Source: an uncultured Bacilli bacterium
Lineage (GTDB): Bacteria; Bacillota_I; Bacilli_A; RF39; UBA660
Assembly (NCBI GenBank): GCA_934177995.1
Contig: CAKPPW010000001.1
Location: forward strand, 21,394-85,393
DNA: 64,000 nt
Direction of reading: 5' to 3'
The notes beneath the pieces are model-generated. The model did no database searches. It was not told the DNA's origin and was given only the letters and a program-made list of their open reading frames with translations. Each line of letters begins with the position of its first letter. Positions within the stretch are counted from its first letter, which is position 1. Positions 16,737-26,504 of the stretch are shown in pieces. The position numbers and the translations under genes were made by a program.

Positions 16737-18667
16737 CTTTTGGCGTTAAAACATCCTATATTGTTATCTTTTAGAGATTGATATTTATTTAATAGTTGTT
16801 TTTCATCTTTAGCTACTATTTCCAAAGAAGAACCTCCTAATAAATACTTTTGTAAACTAGCTTGCTTTAAATCACTTATAGGAAGAGTAATACCTTCTGA
16901 ATATTTATCCTTGTTAGTAACATCTTTTATTTTACCAAATATAGCAGCATCTTGCTTTTTAAACTCTGTTTCTATGTTGTTATCATTATAAGTAGTTAAA
17001 ACAAAGTTCAGATTATTTTGTTCACTATAATTGTCTATCTTTTTTTGCATGAACTTTAAAATATCTTTAGCAAGATTGTAAGTTATTTCTTCATCCTTAT
17101 TTCCTGTTAAAGTATAAATTGCTTCTGATAGACCAACTATATGAAAAGCTAGGGTACCATGCTTTAATAATTTTCTTAATCTATCCTTATCCTTTAACTT
17201 TTCTCCATCGTGCCAAGTACCTAACTGATATAAAGTTGGAAAGTGGAGAATAGTTTTATCTACTTGTAGCTCAAATCTCTCCAAAAGGGCATCTTTGGCT
17301 TGTTTCAATACTTTTTCTAGTTCTTGATAGAATAATCTATAATCAGTTTCTTTTGTCTTTATATTCATACTTTTAAGGGCTATTCTAACTAGATTAATAG
17401 ATATACAAGATATATTACCTTTACCACCAATAATTTTTTTATCAATAGTAGTATTATCTTCTATAACCCTTAGAGAATTGTAACCATAATTAACATTTTC
17501 TTTAATAGCTTTATTAAAAGAAGCATCTTTATTAATAAAATATAGATTAGAGTAGTTAAGCATAGTAGTAGCAATCTCTTCAGTCATTTCTCCTTGATAG
17601 TAATATTCTATATATTTATTATTTACTAGTGATTTTATTATTAAATCCTTAGTAGAATTATTAGTTCCAAAATTTATTGCTAAGGGAAAAGATATAGTCT
17701 TAAAGAAATTTTTTAAAGAAATGGTAAAGTTTTTCTCACACTTTAGTTTAGCTTTCTTAATAATGGTAGAAAATGCTAAATATAAAGGTGTATCATTATC
17801 TATGGCAAAGTAGGCAGGGGTTATATCAAATGATGTTATGTTATCAATACCTGTTATAGTTAGATAATTAGCTAAATAATTAGCATCTAAATATATATCA
17901 ATATATTCCTTTAAGATTGATTTAAATTCTTTAAGTATGACATTTTCTAAGACTAAGTCAAAATTAATTAATGAGATACTTTGATATACTTCTTTACTAA
18001 GACTATCTAGATATAATTTGATTCTATTTAGATAGGTATTAATTTTGTCTATAGAATTTAACTCTTTGGCAAAATCAGTATCAAGGCTAGCAAGTTCAAT
18101 AAGGTCTACATCACAGGTTGCTATCATACCAAATGGTATAGTTTCTATTGAATGAAGATTAAATATTCCAGCATCTTGGCATCTTACTGTTTTAGTATCT
18201 AGTAAATAAGCTTTAGCAAACTCTGATGAGATAGTTTCTCCAAACTGTAATAGAAATGAATTAGGACGTTCCTTTAAGTTGTCATCAATATTATCTAGAC
18301 CAAGTCTTTCAATAGCTTTTAAAAACTTATGTTGTTGTTTCATAACAAAAGCAGATCTTGAAGCATTTCTATGTTCTCTATAGGTAGAAAAGGCAAGATA
18401 AACATCTTCAAAGTTATTCTCTTTTAACACCTCTTCAATTAAATCTTGAATATTTTCAATATTTATTGTTTTTCTATCTTTATATTCTTTCTCTATCTTC
18501 TTAAGTACCTTAGAATATACTTTATTAACATCTTCATCTTTATAGGGTATATCTAGTGAATGGAAAGCTTTTTGAATAGCAAGAGCTATTTTTTCACCTT
18601 GAAAACTAGTTCTTTGACCACTTCTTTTGACAACTGTTAATGTGTCAAATGTTGACATATTTATCAT
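16715..18667 (-). CDS. NrdD-like paralogue lacking the glycyl radical site
   Basis: A 650-residue protein. Residues about 10-105 form an ATP-cone (VVKRSGQRTSFQGEKIALAI), and the rest reads as a divergent anaerobic ribonucleotide reductase barrel: YLLDTKTVRCQDAGIFNLHS, GKGNISCISINLVRIAL, FHIVGLSEAIYTLTGN. The chain ends at NNIGCFNAKRKELPIK with no zinc ribbon and no RxxGY glycyl radical loop, so it cannot act as a normal class III reductase alone. It is transcribed divergently from the true nrdD-nrdG-dut genes. It could be a dNTP-sensing regulatory subunit or a decaying duplicate; the intact long frame favours function. Confidence 0.7.
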   Translation of the reverse strand: MINMSTFDTLTVVKRSGQRTSFQGEKIALAIQKAFHSLDIPYKDEDVNKVYSKVLKKIEKEYKDRKTINIENIQDLIEEVLKENNFEDVYLAFSTYREHRNASRSAFVMKQQHKFLKAIERLGLDNIDDNLKERPNSFLLQFGETISSEFAKAYLLDTKTVRCQDAGIFNLHSIETIPFGMIATCDVDLIELASLDTDFAKELNSIDKINTYLNRIKLYLDSLSKEVYQSISLINFDLVLENVILKEFKSILKEYIDIYLDANYLANYLTITGIDNITSFDITPAYFAIDNDTPLYLAFSTIIKKAKLKCEKNFTISLKNFFKTISFPLAINFGTNNSTKDLIIKSLVNNKYIEYYYQGEMTEEIATTMLNYSNLYFINKDASFNKAIKENVNYGYNSLRVIEDNTTIDKKIIGGKGNISCISINLVRIALKSMNIKTKETDYRLFYQELEKVLKQAKDALLERFELQVDKTILHFPTLYQLGTWHDGEKLKDKDRLRKLLKHGTLAFHIVGLSEAIYTLTGNKDEEITYNLAKDILKFMQKKIDNYSEQNNLNFVLTTYNDNNIETEFKKQDAAIFGKIKDVTNKDKYSEGITLPISDLKQASLQKYLLGGSSLEIVAKDEKQLLNKYQSLKDNNIGCFNAKRKELPIK

Positions 18668-18901
18668 ATATAATTTACACTCCCTTTTTTCTATATTAAT
18701 TATACTTGTAAATGCTTATAAAATCAATGATTTAAAAAAGCACTCAAAAAAAACATCTTAAAAAAATAAAATTTATTTTCTTTAAAGTCCTTATAAATAA
18801 AGGGTGAAAGTAAAAATATGCTTAAAAGACATAAAATGTTTTTTTTAAATAAAAAATATGTAAATCGAACAAAAATAAAAATATAAAAACAATAAAAACT
18901 A

Positions 18902-18931
18902 TTGCATTTAACTAAAAATAATGAGTATAAT
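18902..18931 (+). promoter_or_regulatory. nrdD promoter in the 308-base divergent spacer
   Basis: TTGCAT (18902-18907) and TATAAT (18926-18931) are 18 bases apart, 45 bases before the nrdD start. The rest of the spacer (18668-18901) is A/T homopolymer-rich; I saw no convincing NrdR box or small gene in it. A repeated TCGA pair (TCGAGTTGTCGA) follows the -10. Confidence 0.6.
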
Positions 18932-18975
18932 CGAGTTGTCGAATGAATAAATAAGAAAACAAAGAGGTGTAAAAA

Positions 18976-21162
18976 ATGGCAAAAGTAAAAGAGGTAAAAA
19001 AAGAGAGAAAGGAAAAAAAGAATAGATATAAAAATCCACCTATTAATATTATAAAAAAGAATGGCACTAAGCAACCATTTGATGGTGAAAAAATAAGAAG
19101 TGCAATTGAAAAAAGTGCTGAGAGAGTAATGGTTGATTTAACTGATGAAGCAAAAGATGAAGTTGTTAATATTGTAATTGATTTATTAAAAAATCAAACT
19201 AGTGATGCTGAAGTTAGTCAAATTCATAATTGTGTAGAAGCAGCACTAGAACAAGTTAATCCTTTAGTAGCTAAAAGCTATAGAGAGTATCGTAACTATA
19301 AGAATGATTTTGTACATATCTTAGATAAAGTTTATAAAAAAGCTCAAGCAATTAATTATATTGGAGATAAAGAAAACTCTAATACTGATAGTGCTTTAGT
19401 ATCTACCCAAAGAAGTTTAGTATATGGTAACTTAAATAAAGAACTATATAAGAAATTCTTCTTAACAAAAGCTGAGATAGAAGCTTGTGAAGATGGCTAT
19501 ATTTATGTTCATGATATGAGTGCTAGACGTGATACTATGAACTGTTGTTTATGTGATGTTGGAGCCGTCATGAGAGATGGTTTTGAAATGGGTAATTTAT
19601 GGTACAATGAACCAAAGAGCCTTGATACTGCCTATGATGTTATGGGAGATGTAATTATCAATACAGCAGCTATGCAATATGGTGGTTTTACAGTACCAGA
19701 AGTTGATACTATTTTAACTCCATATGCTAAGAAAAGTTATAATAAGTATTATGATGAATATATGGAAATAACTAATAATGAAGATCCAGAAAAAGCTGAA
19801 GAATATGCTTGGAAAAAGACAAGACGTGAATGTGAACAAGGTTATCAAGGAATTGAATATAAATTAAATAGTGTTGGTTCTTCTCGTGGTGATTATCCAT
19901 TTGTAACTTTTACTTTTGGACATGAAGAAGATAGATTTGGACAAATGATTAGTGAAGTTATTTTAAAAACTCATCAAAAAGGACAAGGGAAACCAGGATA
20001 TAGAAAGCCAACTTTATTTCCAAAATTAGTATTCTTATATGATAAAAATCTTCATGGTGAGGGTGGCAAGATGCATTATCTATTTGAAGATGCTCTAGAT
20101 TGTAGTAGTAAGACAATGTATCCTGATTACTTATCATTAACAGGGGAAGGATACGTTCCTTCAATGTTTAAGAAATATGGAAAAATTGTTAGTCCGATGG
20201 GATGTCGTGCTTTCTTATCACCTTGGTTTGAAAGAGGGGGAATGGAACCAGCTGATGAAAACGATCAACCAATCTTTATTGGAAGATTTAATATTGGAGC
20301 TATTTCTTTAAATTTACCAATGATTTTAGCTAAGTCTAGGGAAGAACAAAAAGATTTCTATGAAGTACTTGATTATTATCTAGAAATGATTCGTAAGATT
20401 CATATTCGTACTTATAACTATCTAGCTAAGAAGAAAGCATCTACTAATCCACTTGCTTACTGTGAAGGAGGATTCTATGGAGGTAGATTAAAACCAAATG
20501 AGCCTATTGAACCAATTTTAAAATCATCTACTGCTTCTTTTGGAGTAACAGCTTTAAATGAATTACAAGAGTTATATAATGGTAAAAGTCTAGTAGAAGA
20601 TGGTGAATTTGCTCTTGAAGTTATGAGATATATTAATGATAAGACGCAAGAGTTTAAAAAAGAAGATGGAATTTTATATGCTATTTATGGAACACCAGCT
20701 GAAAGTTTATGTGGTACACAAGTTGAACAATTTAGAAAGAAATATGGTATTATTAAAGGAGTATCTGATAGAGAATATGTTTCTAATAGTTTCCACTGTG
20801 GTGTGTGGGAAGATATTACTGGTATACAAAAACAAGATTTAGAAGGAAGATTCTGGGAACTATTTAAGGGTGGACGTATTCAGTATGTTCGTTATAACTT
20901 AAACTATAATAGAAAAGCGATGGAAACTTATGTTGAAAGAGCTATGGATAAAGGTTTCTATGAAGGAGTTAACTTATCACTTTCTTACTGTAATGTTTGT
21001 GGCCATGAGGAATTAGATATGGATACCTGTCCAAAATGTGGAAGTGATGACCTTACAAAGATTGATCGTATGAATGGATATTTATCTTATTCAAGAGTAC
21101 ATGGTGATACGAGACTTAATCATGCTAAGATGGTAGAAATTTCAGAAAGGAAGAGTATGTAG
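18976..21162 (+). CDS. nrdD: Anaerobic (class III) ribonucleoside-triphosphate reductase
   Basis: A 728-residue enzyme that reduces ribonucleoside triphosphates to dNTPs with a glycyl radical. A Lys-rich start is followed by an ATP-cone (about 25-110), the ten-stranded barrel with MNCCLCD and NIGAISLNLPM, a zinc ribbon formed by C672, C675, C685 and C688, and the radical loop RMNGYLSYSR with G701. AAGAGGTG precedes the ATG. nrdG follows immediately and dut is third, so one transcript makes the reductase, its activator and the dUTP scavenger. The enzyme is oxygen-sensitive, supporting an anaerobic host. Confidence 0.96.
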   Translation: MAKVKEVKKERKEKKNRYKNPPINIIKKNGTKQPFDGEKIRSAIEKSAERVMVDLTDEAKDEVVNIVIDLLKNQTSDAEVSQIHNCVEAALEQVNPLVAKSYREYRNYKNDFVHILDKVYKKAQAINYIGDKENSNTDSALVSTQRSLVYGNLNKELYKKFFLTKAEIEACEDGYIYVHDMSARRDTMNCCLCDVGAVMRDGFEMGNLWYNEPKSLDTAYDVMGDVIINTAAMQYGGFTVPEVDTILTPYAKKSYNKYYDEYMEITNNEDPEKAEEYAWKKTRRECEQGYQGIEYKLNSVGSSRGDYPFVTFTFGHEEDRFGQMISEVILKTHQKGQGKPGYRKPTLFPKLVFLYDKNLHGEGGKMHYLFEDALDCSSKTMYPDYLSLTGEGYVPSMFKKYGKIVSPMGCRAFLSPWFERGGMEPADENDQPIFIGRFNIGAISLNLPMILAKSREEQKDFYEVLDYYLEMIRKIHIRTYNYLAKKKASTNPLAYCEGGFYGGRLKPNEPIEPILKSSTASFGVTALNELQELYNGKSLVEDGEFALEVMRYINDKTQEFKKEDGILYAIYGTPAESLCGTQVEQFRKKYGIIKGVSDREYVSNSFHCGVWEDITGIQKQDLEGRFWELFKGGRIQYVRYNLNYNRKAMETYVERAMDKGFYEGVNLSLSYCNVCGHEELDMDTCPKCGSDDLTKIDRMNGYLSYSRVHGDTRLNHAKMVEISERKSM

Positions 21163-21735
21163 ATGAAATATCATAATGTAACAAAAGCTGATATGTTAAA
21201 TGGTGAAGGATTACGTGTTGTATTATGGGTAAGTGGTTGTTCTCATAAATGTCCAGGCTGCCAAAATACTATTACGTGGAATCCTGATGATGGTGTTAAT
21301 TTTGATGATGATACAATAAAAGAGATTTATCATGAGCTTGACCAAGATTGGTGTAGTGGACTAACTTTATCAGGAGGAGATCCACTCTTTCTTGGTAATA
21401 GAAAAACAATTAGAGATTTAGTCATGAATGTTAAACAGTTATACAAAGATAAGACCATTTGGTGCTATACTGGATATACTTGGGAAGAATTAATCGCTCA
21501 AAGAGAAGTTGATAAAAATCTAGATGATATTTTAAATTGTATTGATGTCTTATTAGAAGGTAAATTTGTTATGAAACTTCATGATGATAGATTACATTAT
21601 GTAGGTAGTAGTAACCAACGTATAATTGATGTTAAGAAAAGTGTAGAAGAAGGAAGAGTCGTTTTATATATAGATAATAGCAATATAGGCGATAGTGATA
21701 AAGCAGCTGTAGTACAGTGTGCAGTAAATAGTTAG
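21163..21735 (+). CDS. nrdG: Anaerobic RNR-activating radical SAM protein
   Basis: A 190-residue radical SAM activase. The 4Fe-4S motif is C26-x3-C30-x2-C33 (GCSHKCPGCQN), and the GGD-type SAM-binding segment reads LSGGDPLF. It generates the glycyl radical on NrdD. The start codon directly follows the nrdD stop, with AAAGGAAG inside the end of nrdD. Length is slightly above the usual 155-175 because of a C-terminal extension. Confidence 0.96.
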   Translation: MKYHNVTKADMLNGEGLRVVLWVSGCSHKCPGCQNTITWNPDDGVNFDDDTIKEIYHELDQDWCSGLTLSGGDPLFLGNRKTIRDLVMNVKQLYKDKTIWCYTGYTWEELIAQREVDKNLDDILNCIDVLLEGKFVMKLHDDRLHYVGSSNQRIIDVKKSVEEGRVVLYIDNSNIGDSDKAAVVQCAVNS

Positions 21736-21743
21736 GAGAAGTT

Positions 21744-22199
21744 ATGAAAACAAGAGGATTTGAAGTAGTTAAAGGATATGAAGATAAGGATATACATTTG
21801 CCAGTAAGAGGAACTAAACATGCTGCTGGTTATGATATAGAAGCAGCAGAAGATGTAGTTATTCCTGTTTATGAAAAAGGAATTAAACCAACTTTAGTTC
21901 CTACAGGATTAAAAGCTTATTGTATGGATGATGAATGTATTTTCTTACTTAACAGAAGTAGTGGTCCAAAGAAAGGATTTGTTCTTGCTAACAGTGTTGG
22001 TTTAGTAGATTCTGATTATTATGGTAATGAAAATAATGATGGACATATTTACTTTGCTTTCTTTAACTGTGGTAAGGAAGAATTACATGTTAAGAAGGGT
22101 GATGTAATTGGTCAAGCAGTATTTGAAAAATATTTAACTGTTGATAGTGATATTGCTGAAGGGGTTAGAAATGGAGGATTTGGTTCTACTGATAAATAG
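21744..22199 (+). CDS. dut: dUTP diphosphatase (trimeric dUTPase)
   Basis: A 151-residue dUTPase that hydrolyses dUTP to dUMP, keeping uracil out of DNA and feeding thymidylate synthesis. All family motifs can be seen: AAGYDIEA (I), NRSSGPKKG (II), ANSVGLVDSDYYG (III), GQAVFEKY (IV) and the P-loop-like GGFGSTDK (V) at the very end. GGAGAAG precedes the ATG, nine bases after nrdG. Its place with nrdDG makes metabolic sense. Confidence 0.92.
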   Translation: MKTRGFEVVKGYEDKDIHLPVRGTKHAAGYDIEAAEDVVIPVYEKGIKPTLVPTGLKAYCMDDECIFLLNRSSGPKKGFVLANSVGLVDSDYYGNENNDGHIYFAFFNCGKEELHVKKGDVIGQAVFEKYLTVDSDIAEGVRNGGFGSTDK

Positions 22200-22225
22200 A
22201 CCAATTCTTTTTTTATGCCATAATA

Positions 22226-22263
22226 AAACATTAGCCTTTTGTCTTAGACTAATGTTTTTTTGT
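22226..22263 (+). terminator. Terminator after dut
   Basis: AAACATTAG / CTAATGTTT, a nine-base stem with a 14-base loop, followed by seven T. It lies between dut and the converging PBP gene. Confidence 0.75.
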
Positions 22264-22266
22264 TTT

Positions 22267-25107
22267 CTAATCAATTGTTTCTGTATCACCAGGATCAGTA
22301 GGATCTGTTGGACTTGTACTTCCGGTTATAGTAACTGTTATATTACCAGTTTCTTTAGTTTCACCATCATAACTAAATTTATATTTTAAAGTATAAGTAC
22401 CTGGTGTTGATAGAGTAGTGGTTGATAGTGATACACCACCTGGTCCAGTGATAGATGATAATTTCCAGTTACTAGTTTTACTAGTTACATCATTACCATT
22501 TTCTGTTACAGTAACATAATTACTAATATCAGATATATTATATGAGTTACCACTTATTGTCCTGTAAGTTACCTTTAAAGTAGTACTTACTTTCTTTAAT
22601 TCATAAGTAGCAGCATTACTTTTAATTCCATCATAACTCTTATAAGTAGCGATTACTTTATAAGTACCATATGGATTACTAGGATTGGTTACAGTGAATG
22701 ATGTATTACTAGTAAATCCTAATAATGTGTTATTAAAATATACATTGTAACCAAATGTTCCATAAGAGTTATTACTTGGTGGAGTAACTGCATCCCAAGA
22801 AAGACTAACTGAATTATTACTACTGTTATAAGTAGCTTTAAGATTAGTTGGAGCACTTAAATTACTTTCCTCCGTTTGCGTATTAGTAGGCTCACTACCT
22901 TTTTTGAAGTATTCATAAGTGACTGCTCCAGAATAACCTGCACCGGCAATTCTAGCTGGATTACTTCCTACAACTACCCCTAATTTAACTACACTATTAG
23001 GCATTTTAAATTCTTCTTTATTCTTTTCGAATACTGAGTTAGCAATAGCGGTAAATAGTTTATCTCTTTGAATTGTACATCTTAAGTTATGACAATATAA
23101 TCCTTGACTAACTAAATCTCTAGTTGTGTCTTTATAACCGTACCACATACCAATAACTGTCTTAGTAGTATAACCAACTACCCATGAATCACGAATAGCA
23201 TCATCACTCATACCAAGGGTTTGTCTTGTTTTTTGATCAAAGTTTGTAGTACCAGTTTTCATAGCAATTTTATCCATATTTCCAGTACCAATAAGAGTAA
23301 CATCATCTAAGATGCTGGTAATCATATAAGCAGTAGCATCACTCATTGCTTGTTTTTTAGTACCTTCGTGTTTTTTCTCTTCCCCTGTATCTCTAAAGAC
23401 TACTTTACTAACTGAATAAGGTTCATTATAGTATCCTCCATTTGAGAAAGCAGCATAAGCAGCAGCCATTTGTAAAGAGTTAACACCGGTGAAGGCTCCT
23501 AAAGAATGAGCTTCATGAATTTTACCATTTTCTATTTCTGGTTCAATTCCAAGGTTTTGGACAAATTCAATAATCTTTTTATTATCTACTTGCTGGAAGG
23601 CTTTTAAAGCAGGTATATTTCTAGATAAAGACAAGGCTTTTCTCATAGTTATAGCTCCCATAAAGGTTCCATCCCAGTTGTTAATTGATTTACCATTAGT
23701 ATAAGAGTAAGGCTCATCAACAAACATTTTATAGCTACCATTATCATTATATCCATAGGTAGAAGCATTGTTGTATTCAATTAGTGGTCCGTAATCAAAT
23801 AGTGGTTTTGCAGTAGAACCAGGCTGTCTTTTAATTTCGTCACTAGTAGCAAGATTTAGCTCTTTAGCACCTTTTTTATTACGACCAGCTCCAATAGCAA
23901 GTATTTTACCAGTAGCACTATCTAGAACACTTACACCACTTTGAATAGTATCATTGGCCCATTCGTATGTTTCTCCATTCATTACTTTGTCAACACCGTC
24001 TTGTTTTGATCTATCTAAGTTAGTGTATACTTTCATAGAGACTGTATATGGATCTGCTTTATATTTGGCAATACATTCATCTACTACAGTATCGATATAT
24101 CCTTGATACTTAGATAAACCATTTTGTGCAGATACATTGTAATCTACTAAAGATTCAATTGGAATATCACTAGCCATCTTTCGCTCATCACTTGTTATGT
24201 AACCGTGTCTTTCCATTAGATATAAAACAGTGTTACGTCTTCTAGTAACTGATTTAATATTATCAGTATTAGTTGGTTTATATAGGTTAGGGGCTTTAAA
24301 CATTCCTGCTAGAACAGAAGCTTCTGCTAAGTTCAAATCACCAATATCTTTGTTGAAATAGGCAAGAGCTGCTTGTTTAACTCCATAGATATTACCACCT
24401 AAGTTATGGTTATTTACATAAAACTCAATTATTTGTTCCTTAGTATAGTTCTTTTCAAGTTTAAATACTGCTAAATAAATATCAGTAAACTTTCTAATGA
24501 TTCCTTTAATACCATGGTCATCAGCTGATGTAAATGAGTTTTTGATAACTTGCATTGATAGAGTAGAAGCACCACCAGCATCACTGTGTCCTACTGCTTG
24601 TCCTAATGATGCCTTTAAAAATCTTGGAGCATCAAATCCGTTATGTTGAAAGAATCTTGAGTCTTCAGTAGCAACAATAGCATCTACTAATACTTCAGGT
24701 AATTCATCGTAAGTTACTTTTTCTCTCATTTCCGTTCCAAGTCGTTCAAATTCATTACCATCAATATCGTAAAGAATACTTGGTTCTTTCTCGTTTAACT
24801 GATTAACGTCAAACTTAGGGGCCTTAATAACTACATAAGCTAAGAATAAAATTCCAAGAAGCATTACTAATATACCTAAGGATAATATAACAATTATTAT
24901 GATATTAAGTATCTTTTTCTGCTTTGGCTTATTTTTAACTTTATCTAGTAGTCTAGCAAGACCAACTATTATTAAAATACCTACTCCTAAGAAAACAGTT
25001 AATAACCAGCCTATAATAAAATAACTAATAATCATTAAGACTAAGAAGCATCCTAATAATATTAAGGTTAAATTACTATTAGACTTTTGTGTTGTCTTTT
25101 TTTTCAT
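22267..25107 (-). CDS. Class A penicillin-binding protein (PBP1A type)
   Basis: A 946-residue bifunctional wall synthase. It has two or more hydrophobic segments in the first 105 residues, then a GT51 glycosyltransferase domain (EDSRFFQHNGFD with its catalytic Glu, and GGASTLSMQVIKN). The transpeptidase domain follows, with the serine motif GSTAKP, SRN and KTGTT. After it comes a fibronectin type III-like module (about 755-845), an Ig-like module and a Pro/Asp/Thr tail, as in Bacillus PonA. GGAGGT precedes the ATG. The start overlaps recU by 29 bases, the conserved recU-ponA arrangement of Gram-positive bacteria. Confidence 0.95.
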   Translation of the reverse strand: MKKKTTQKSNSNLTLILLGCFLVLMIISYFIIGWLLTVFLGVGILIIVGLARLLDKVKNKPKQKKILNIIIIVILSLGILVMLLGILFLAYVVIKAPKFDVNQLNEKEPSILYDIDGNEFERLGTEMREKVTYDELPEVLVDAIVATEDSRFFQHNGFDAPRFLKASLGQAVGHSDAGGASTLSMQVIKNSFTSADDHGIKGIIRKFTDIYLAVFKLEKNYTKEQIIEFYVNNHNLGGNIYGVKQAALAYFNKDIGDLNLAEASVLAGMFKAPNLYKPTNTDNIKSVTRRRNTVLYLMERHGYITSDERKMASDIPIESLVDYNVSAQNGLSKYQGYIDTVVDECIAKYKADPYTVSMKVYTNLDRSKQDGVDKVMNGETYEWANDTIQSGVSVLDSATGKILAIGAGRNKKGAKELNLATSDEIKRQPGSTAKPLFDYGPLIEYNNASTYGYNDNGSYKMFVDEPYSYTNGKSINNWDGTFMGAITMRKALSLSRNIPALKAFQQVDNKKIIEFVQNLGIEPEIENGKIHEAHSLGAFTGVNSLQMAAAYAAFSNGGYYNEPYSVSKVVFRDTGEEKKHEGTKKQAMSDATAYMITSILDDVTLIGTGNMDKIAMKTGTTNFDQKTRQTLGMSDDAIRDSWVVGYTTKTVIGMWYGYKDTTRDLVSQGLYCHNLRCTIQRDKLFTAIANSVFEKNKEEFKMPNSVVKLGVVVGSNPARIAGAGYSGAVTYEYFKKGSEPTNTQTEESNLSAPTNLKATYNSSNNSVSLSWDAVTPPSNNSYGTFGYNVYFNNTLLGFTSNTSFTVTNPSNPYGTYKVIATYKSYDGIKSNAATYELKKVSTTLKVTYRTISGNSYNISDISNYVTVTENGNDVTSKTSNWKLSSITGPGGVSLSTTTLSTPGTYTLKYKFSYDGETKETGNITVTITGSTSPTDPTDPGDTETID

Positions 25108-25669
25108 TTTTTACCTCCAAAATATTATCTATAATACTTAGATAATCTATTCTAGGCCGAAGGCCTTCTTTTAAAAGATATCCTTGCTTTACAAAATAAT
25201 CATGTGGTATAGATTTTCTTTCTTCCTTATTTATATAATTCTGTAAATCAGTATTCATTAGTATATAAGTTTCCGAAAGAGTTGTAAAGCGGACAATTAG
25301 AAAACCAATTCCCCCAGCATTTGAAATATTTTCTAAATGTTTAAGTTGGTGAAGATGAATATTAGCAAGAGGAAATGATGTTTTATTCTTTGTTTCCTTT
25401 GCTTCAAAGTCAATGTAATAGCCTTTATAAATACCATTATAGTCAGTAGTAGAAGGTTCCATATAAAAAGCTTCTTTAATAATAGCACTTTTTCCTTTAA
25501 ATTCTACTTTACTAACTTTTATTGGAGTAGGTTTTTTATAGATATAAGCTATATTCTTTTCCTTATAATAGTGGTTTGATTGATTTAGGTCATCTTCTAA
25601 ATTCATTCCACGATTTTTATAATTAATAAGATGGTTATTCGTCTTTTTTATTCCACCGGGATAATTCAT
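25079..25669 (-). CDS. recU: Holliday junction resolvase RecU
   Basis: A 196-residue RecU, which cuts Holliday junctions in recombination and chromosome segregation. The family motifs are clear: NRGMNLEDDLN, the KKPTPIKV stretch, TTDYNGIYKGYYIDFEAKET (catalytic Asp and Glu-x-Lys of the PD-(D/E)xK fold), and SFPLANIHLHQLKHL. The ATG at 25669 (MNYPGG) is chosen because AGGTG sits six bases before it; the upstream ATG at 25678 is too close. Cotranscribed with the PBP gene. Confidence 0.93.
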   Translation of the reverse strand: MNYPGGIKKTNNHLINYKNRGMNLEDDLNQSNHYYKEKNIAYIYKKPTPIKVSKVEFKGKSAIIKEAFYMEPSTTDYNGIYKGYYIDFEAKETKNKTSFPLANIHLHQLKHLENISNAGGIGFLIVRFTTLSETYILMNTDLQNYINKEERKSIPHDYFVKQGYLLKEGLRPRIDYLSIIDNILEVKNEKKDNTKV

Positions 25670-25730
25670 TTCATTCACCTAGTATATATTATATATCATT
25701 TCATTTGCTTTTTCTATCTTTTAAATATAA

Positions 25731-25755
25731 AAAAATAGGATTTACCTATTTTTTC
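25731..25755. terminator. Terminator between minus-strand genes
   Basis: AAAAATAGG / CCTATTTTT with a five-base loop and further T runs on both sides. It holds the stop codon of the 25746-26375 gene and separates that gene from recU. Confidence 0.65.
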
Positions 25756-26375
25756 TTCTTCATTTGATATATTTTTACTCCTTGATTCTTCTTAGTTGTT
25801 GGACTACAATAGTTAATCATTTCATCTACTAATGGTATCTCACTAGAAATTAGTCCTGTTAAAGTAGCATATTTGTCTTCTAAATTTAATATAGTATTAT
25901 GACACAAGTCTCTTTCCTCATTTAATCTAATATTAGTCCCTTTTCCTCCTCTATAAAAATACTTTTTATTTTCAAGATTTGAATATTTAAAAGAAACTTC
26001 ATCATTACCAAACCAACAGATAACCTCACCATCATTTTCGATTGTTCTAATACGATATTTGCTATTTCCTTTTTTATCTTTTACCATTCGCATAGAAAAG
26101 TTTATATCTTGGTTTTCTATATCACCGGTTTGAATGTGATCAACTACATAATCATCTTCATTTTGTCTTAGACTAATAGCAGTATCTTTTCCTTTAATAC
26201 GAACTCTATTATTATCATCTTGTAAAAGAAGAACTTCCTCTTTTTTTCTACCTTTTCGCATAGTAATCCAACCATCTTCCACAGTTATAGTTTTTCCTAA
26301 CATAGAAAACAATTCTTTACTTTCTTCTTTTTTTAAAAAATTATCTAAACGAACCATTATATTTTTCGCTTCCAT
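25746..26375 (-). CDS. Hypothetical protein
   Basis: A 209-residue soluble protein of unknown family, rich in short beta-like stretches (VEDGWITMRKGRKKEEVLLLQ, VICWFGNDEVSFKY). It has no signal peptide. The start at 26375 (MEAKNIM) is chosen over 26432 because GGGAGGG lies nine bases upstream of it. It stands alone on the minus strand, divergent from the gpsB region. Confidence 0.6.
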   Translation of the reverse strand: MEAKNIMVRLDNFLKKEESKELFSMLGKTITVEDGWITMRKGRKKEEVLLLQDDNNRVRIKGKDTAISLRQNEDDYVVDHIQTGDIENQDINFSMRMVKDKKGNSKYRIRTIENDGEVICWFGNDEVSFKYSNLENKKYFYRGGKGTNIRLNEERDLCHNTILNLEDKYATLTGLISSEIPLVDEMINYCSPTTKKNQGVKIYQMKKKK

Positions 26376-26504
26376 ATATATTAACCCTCCCAAAGTAATA
26401 TCAATTATAAATATATTTTTTTTCTTTGTCAAATAAAGTAATGCTTTGTCGAATTAGTTGTCTAATAATTAAAAAATATGTAGAATAAAATTGAGGTGAG
26501 AGAG

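Noticed and set aside
18668..18975. NrdR box in the nrdD divergent spacer
   Set aside because: No pair of 16-base NrdR palindromes could be found; AT-rich stretches only mimic parts of them.
18724..19074. Minus-strand ORF of 116 codons overlapping the nrdD start
   Set aside because: Phe/Leu-rich translation of A-rich DNA covering the nrdD promoter; no ribosome site or family.
22141..22389. Plus-strand ORF of 82 codons after dut
   Set aside because: It runs through the dut terminator and antisense to the PBP gene C-terminus; no ribosome site and odd composition.
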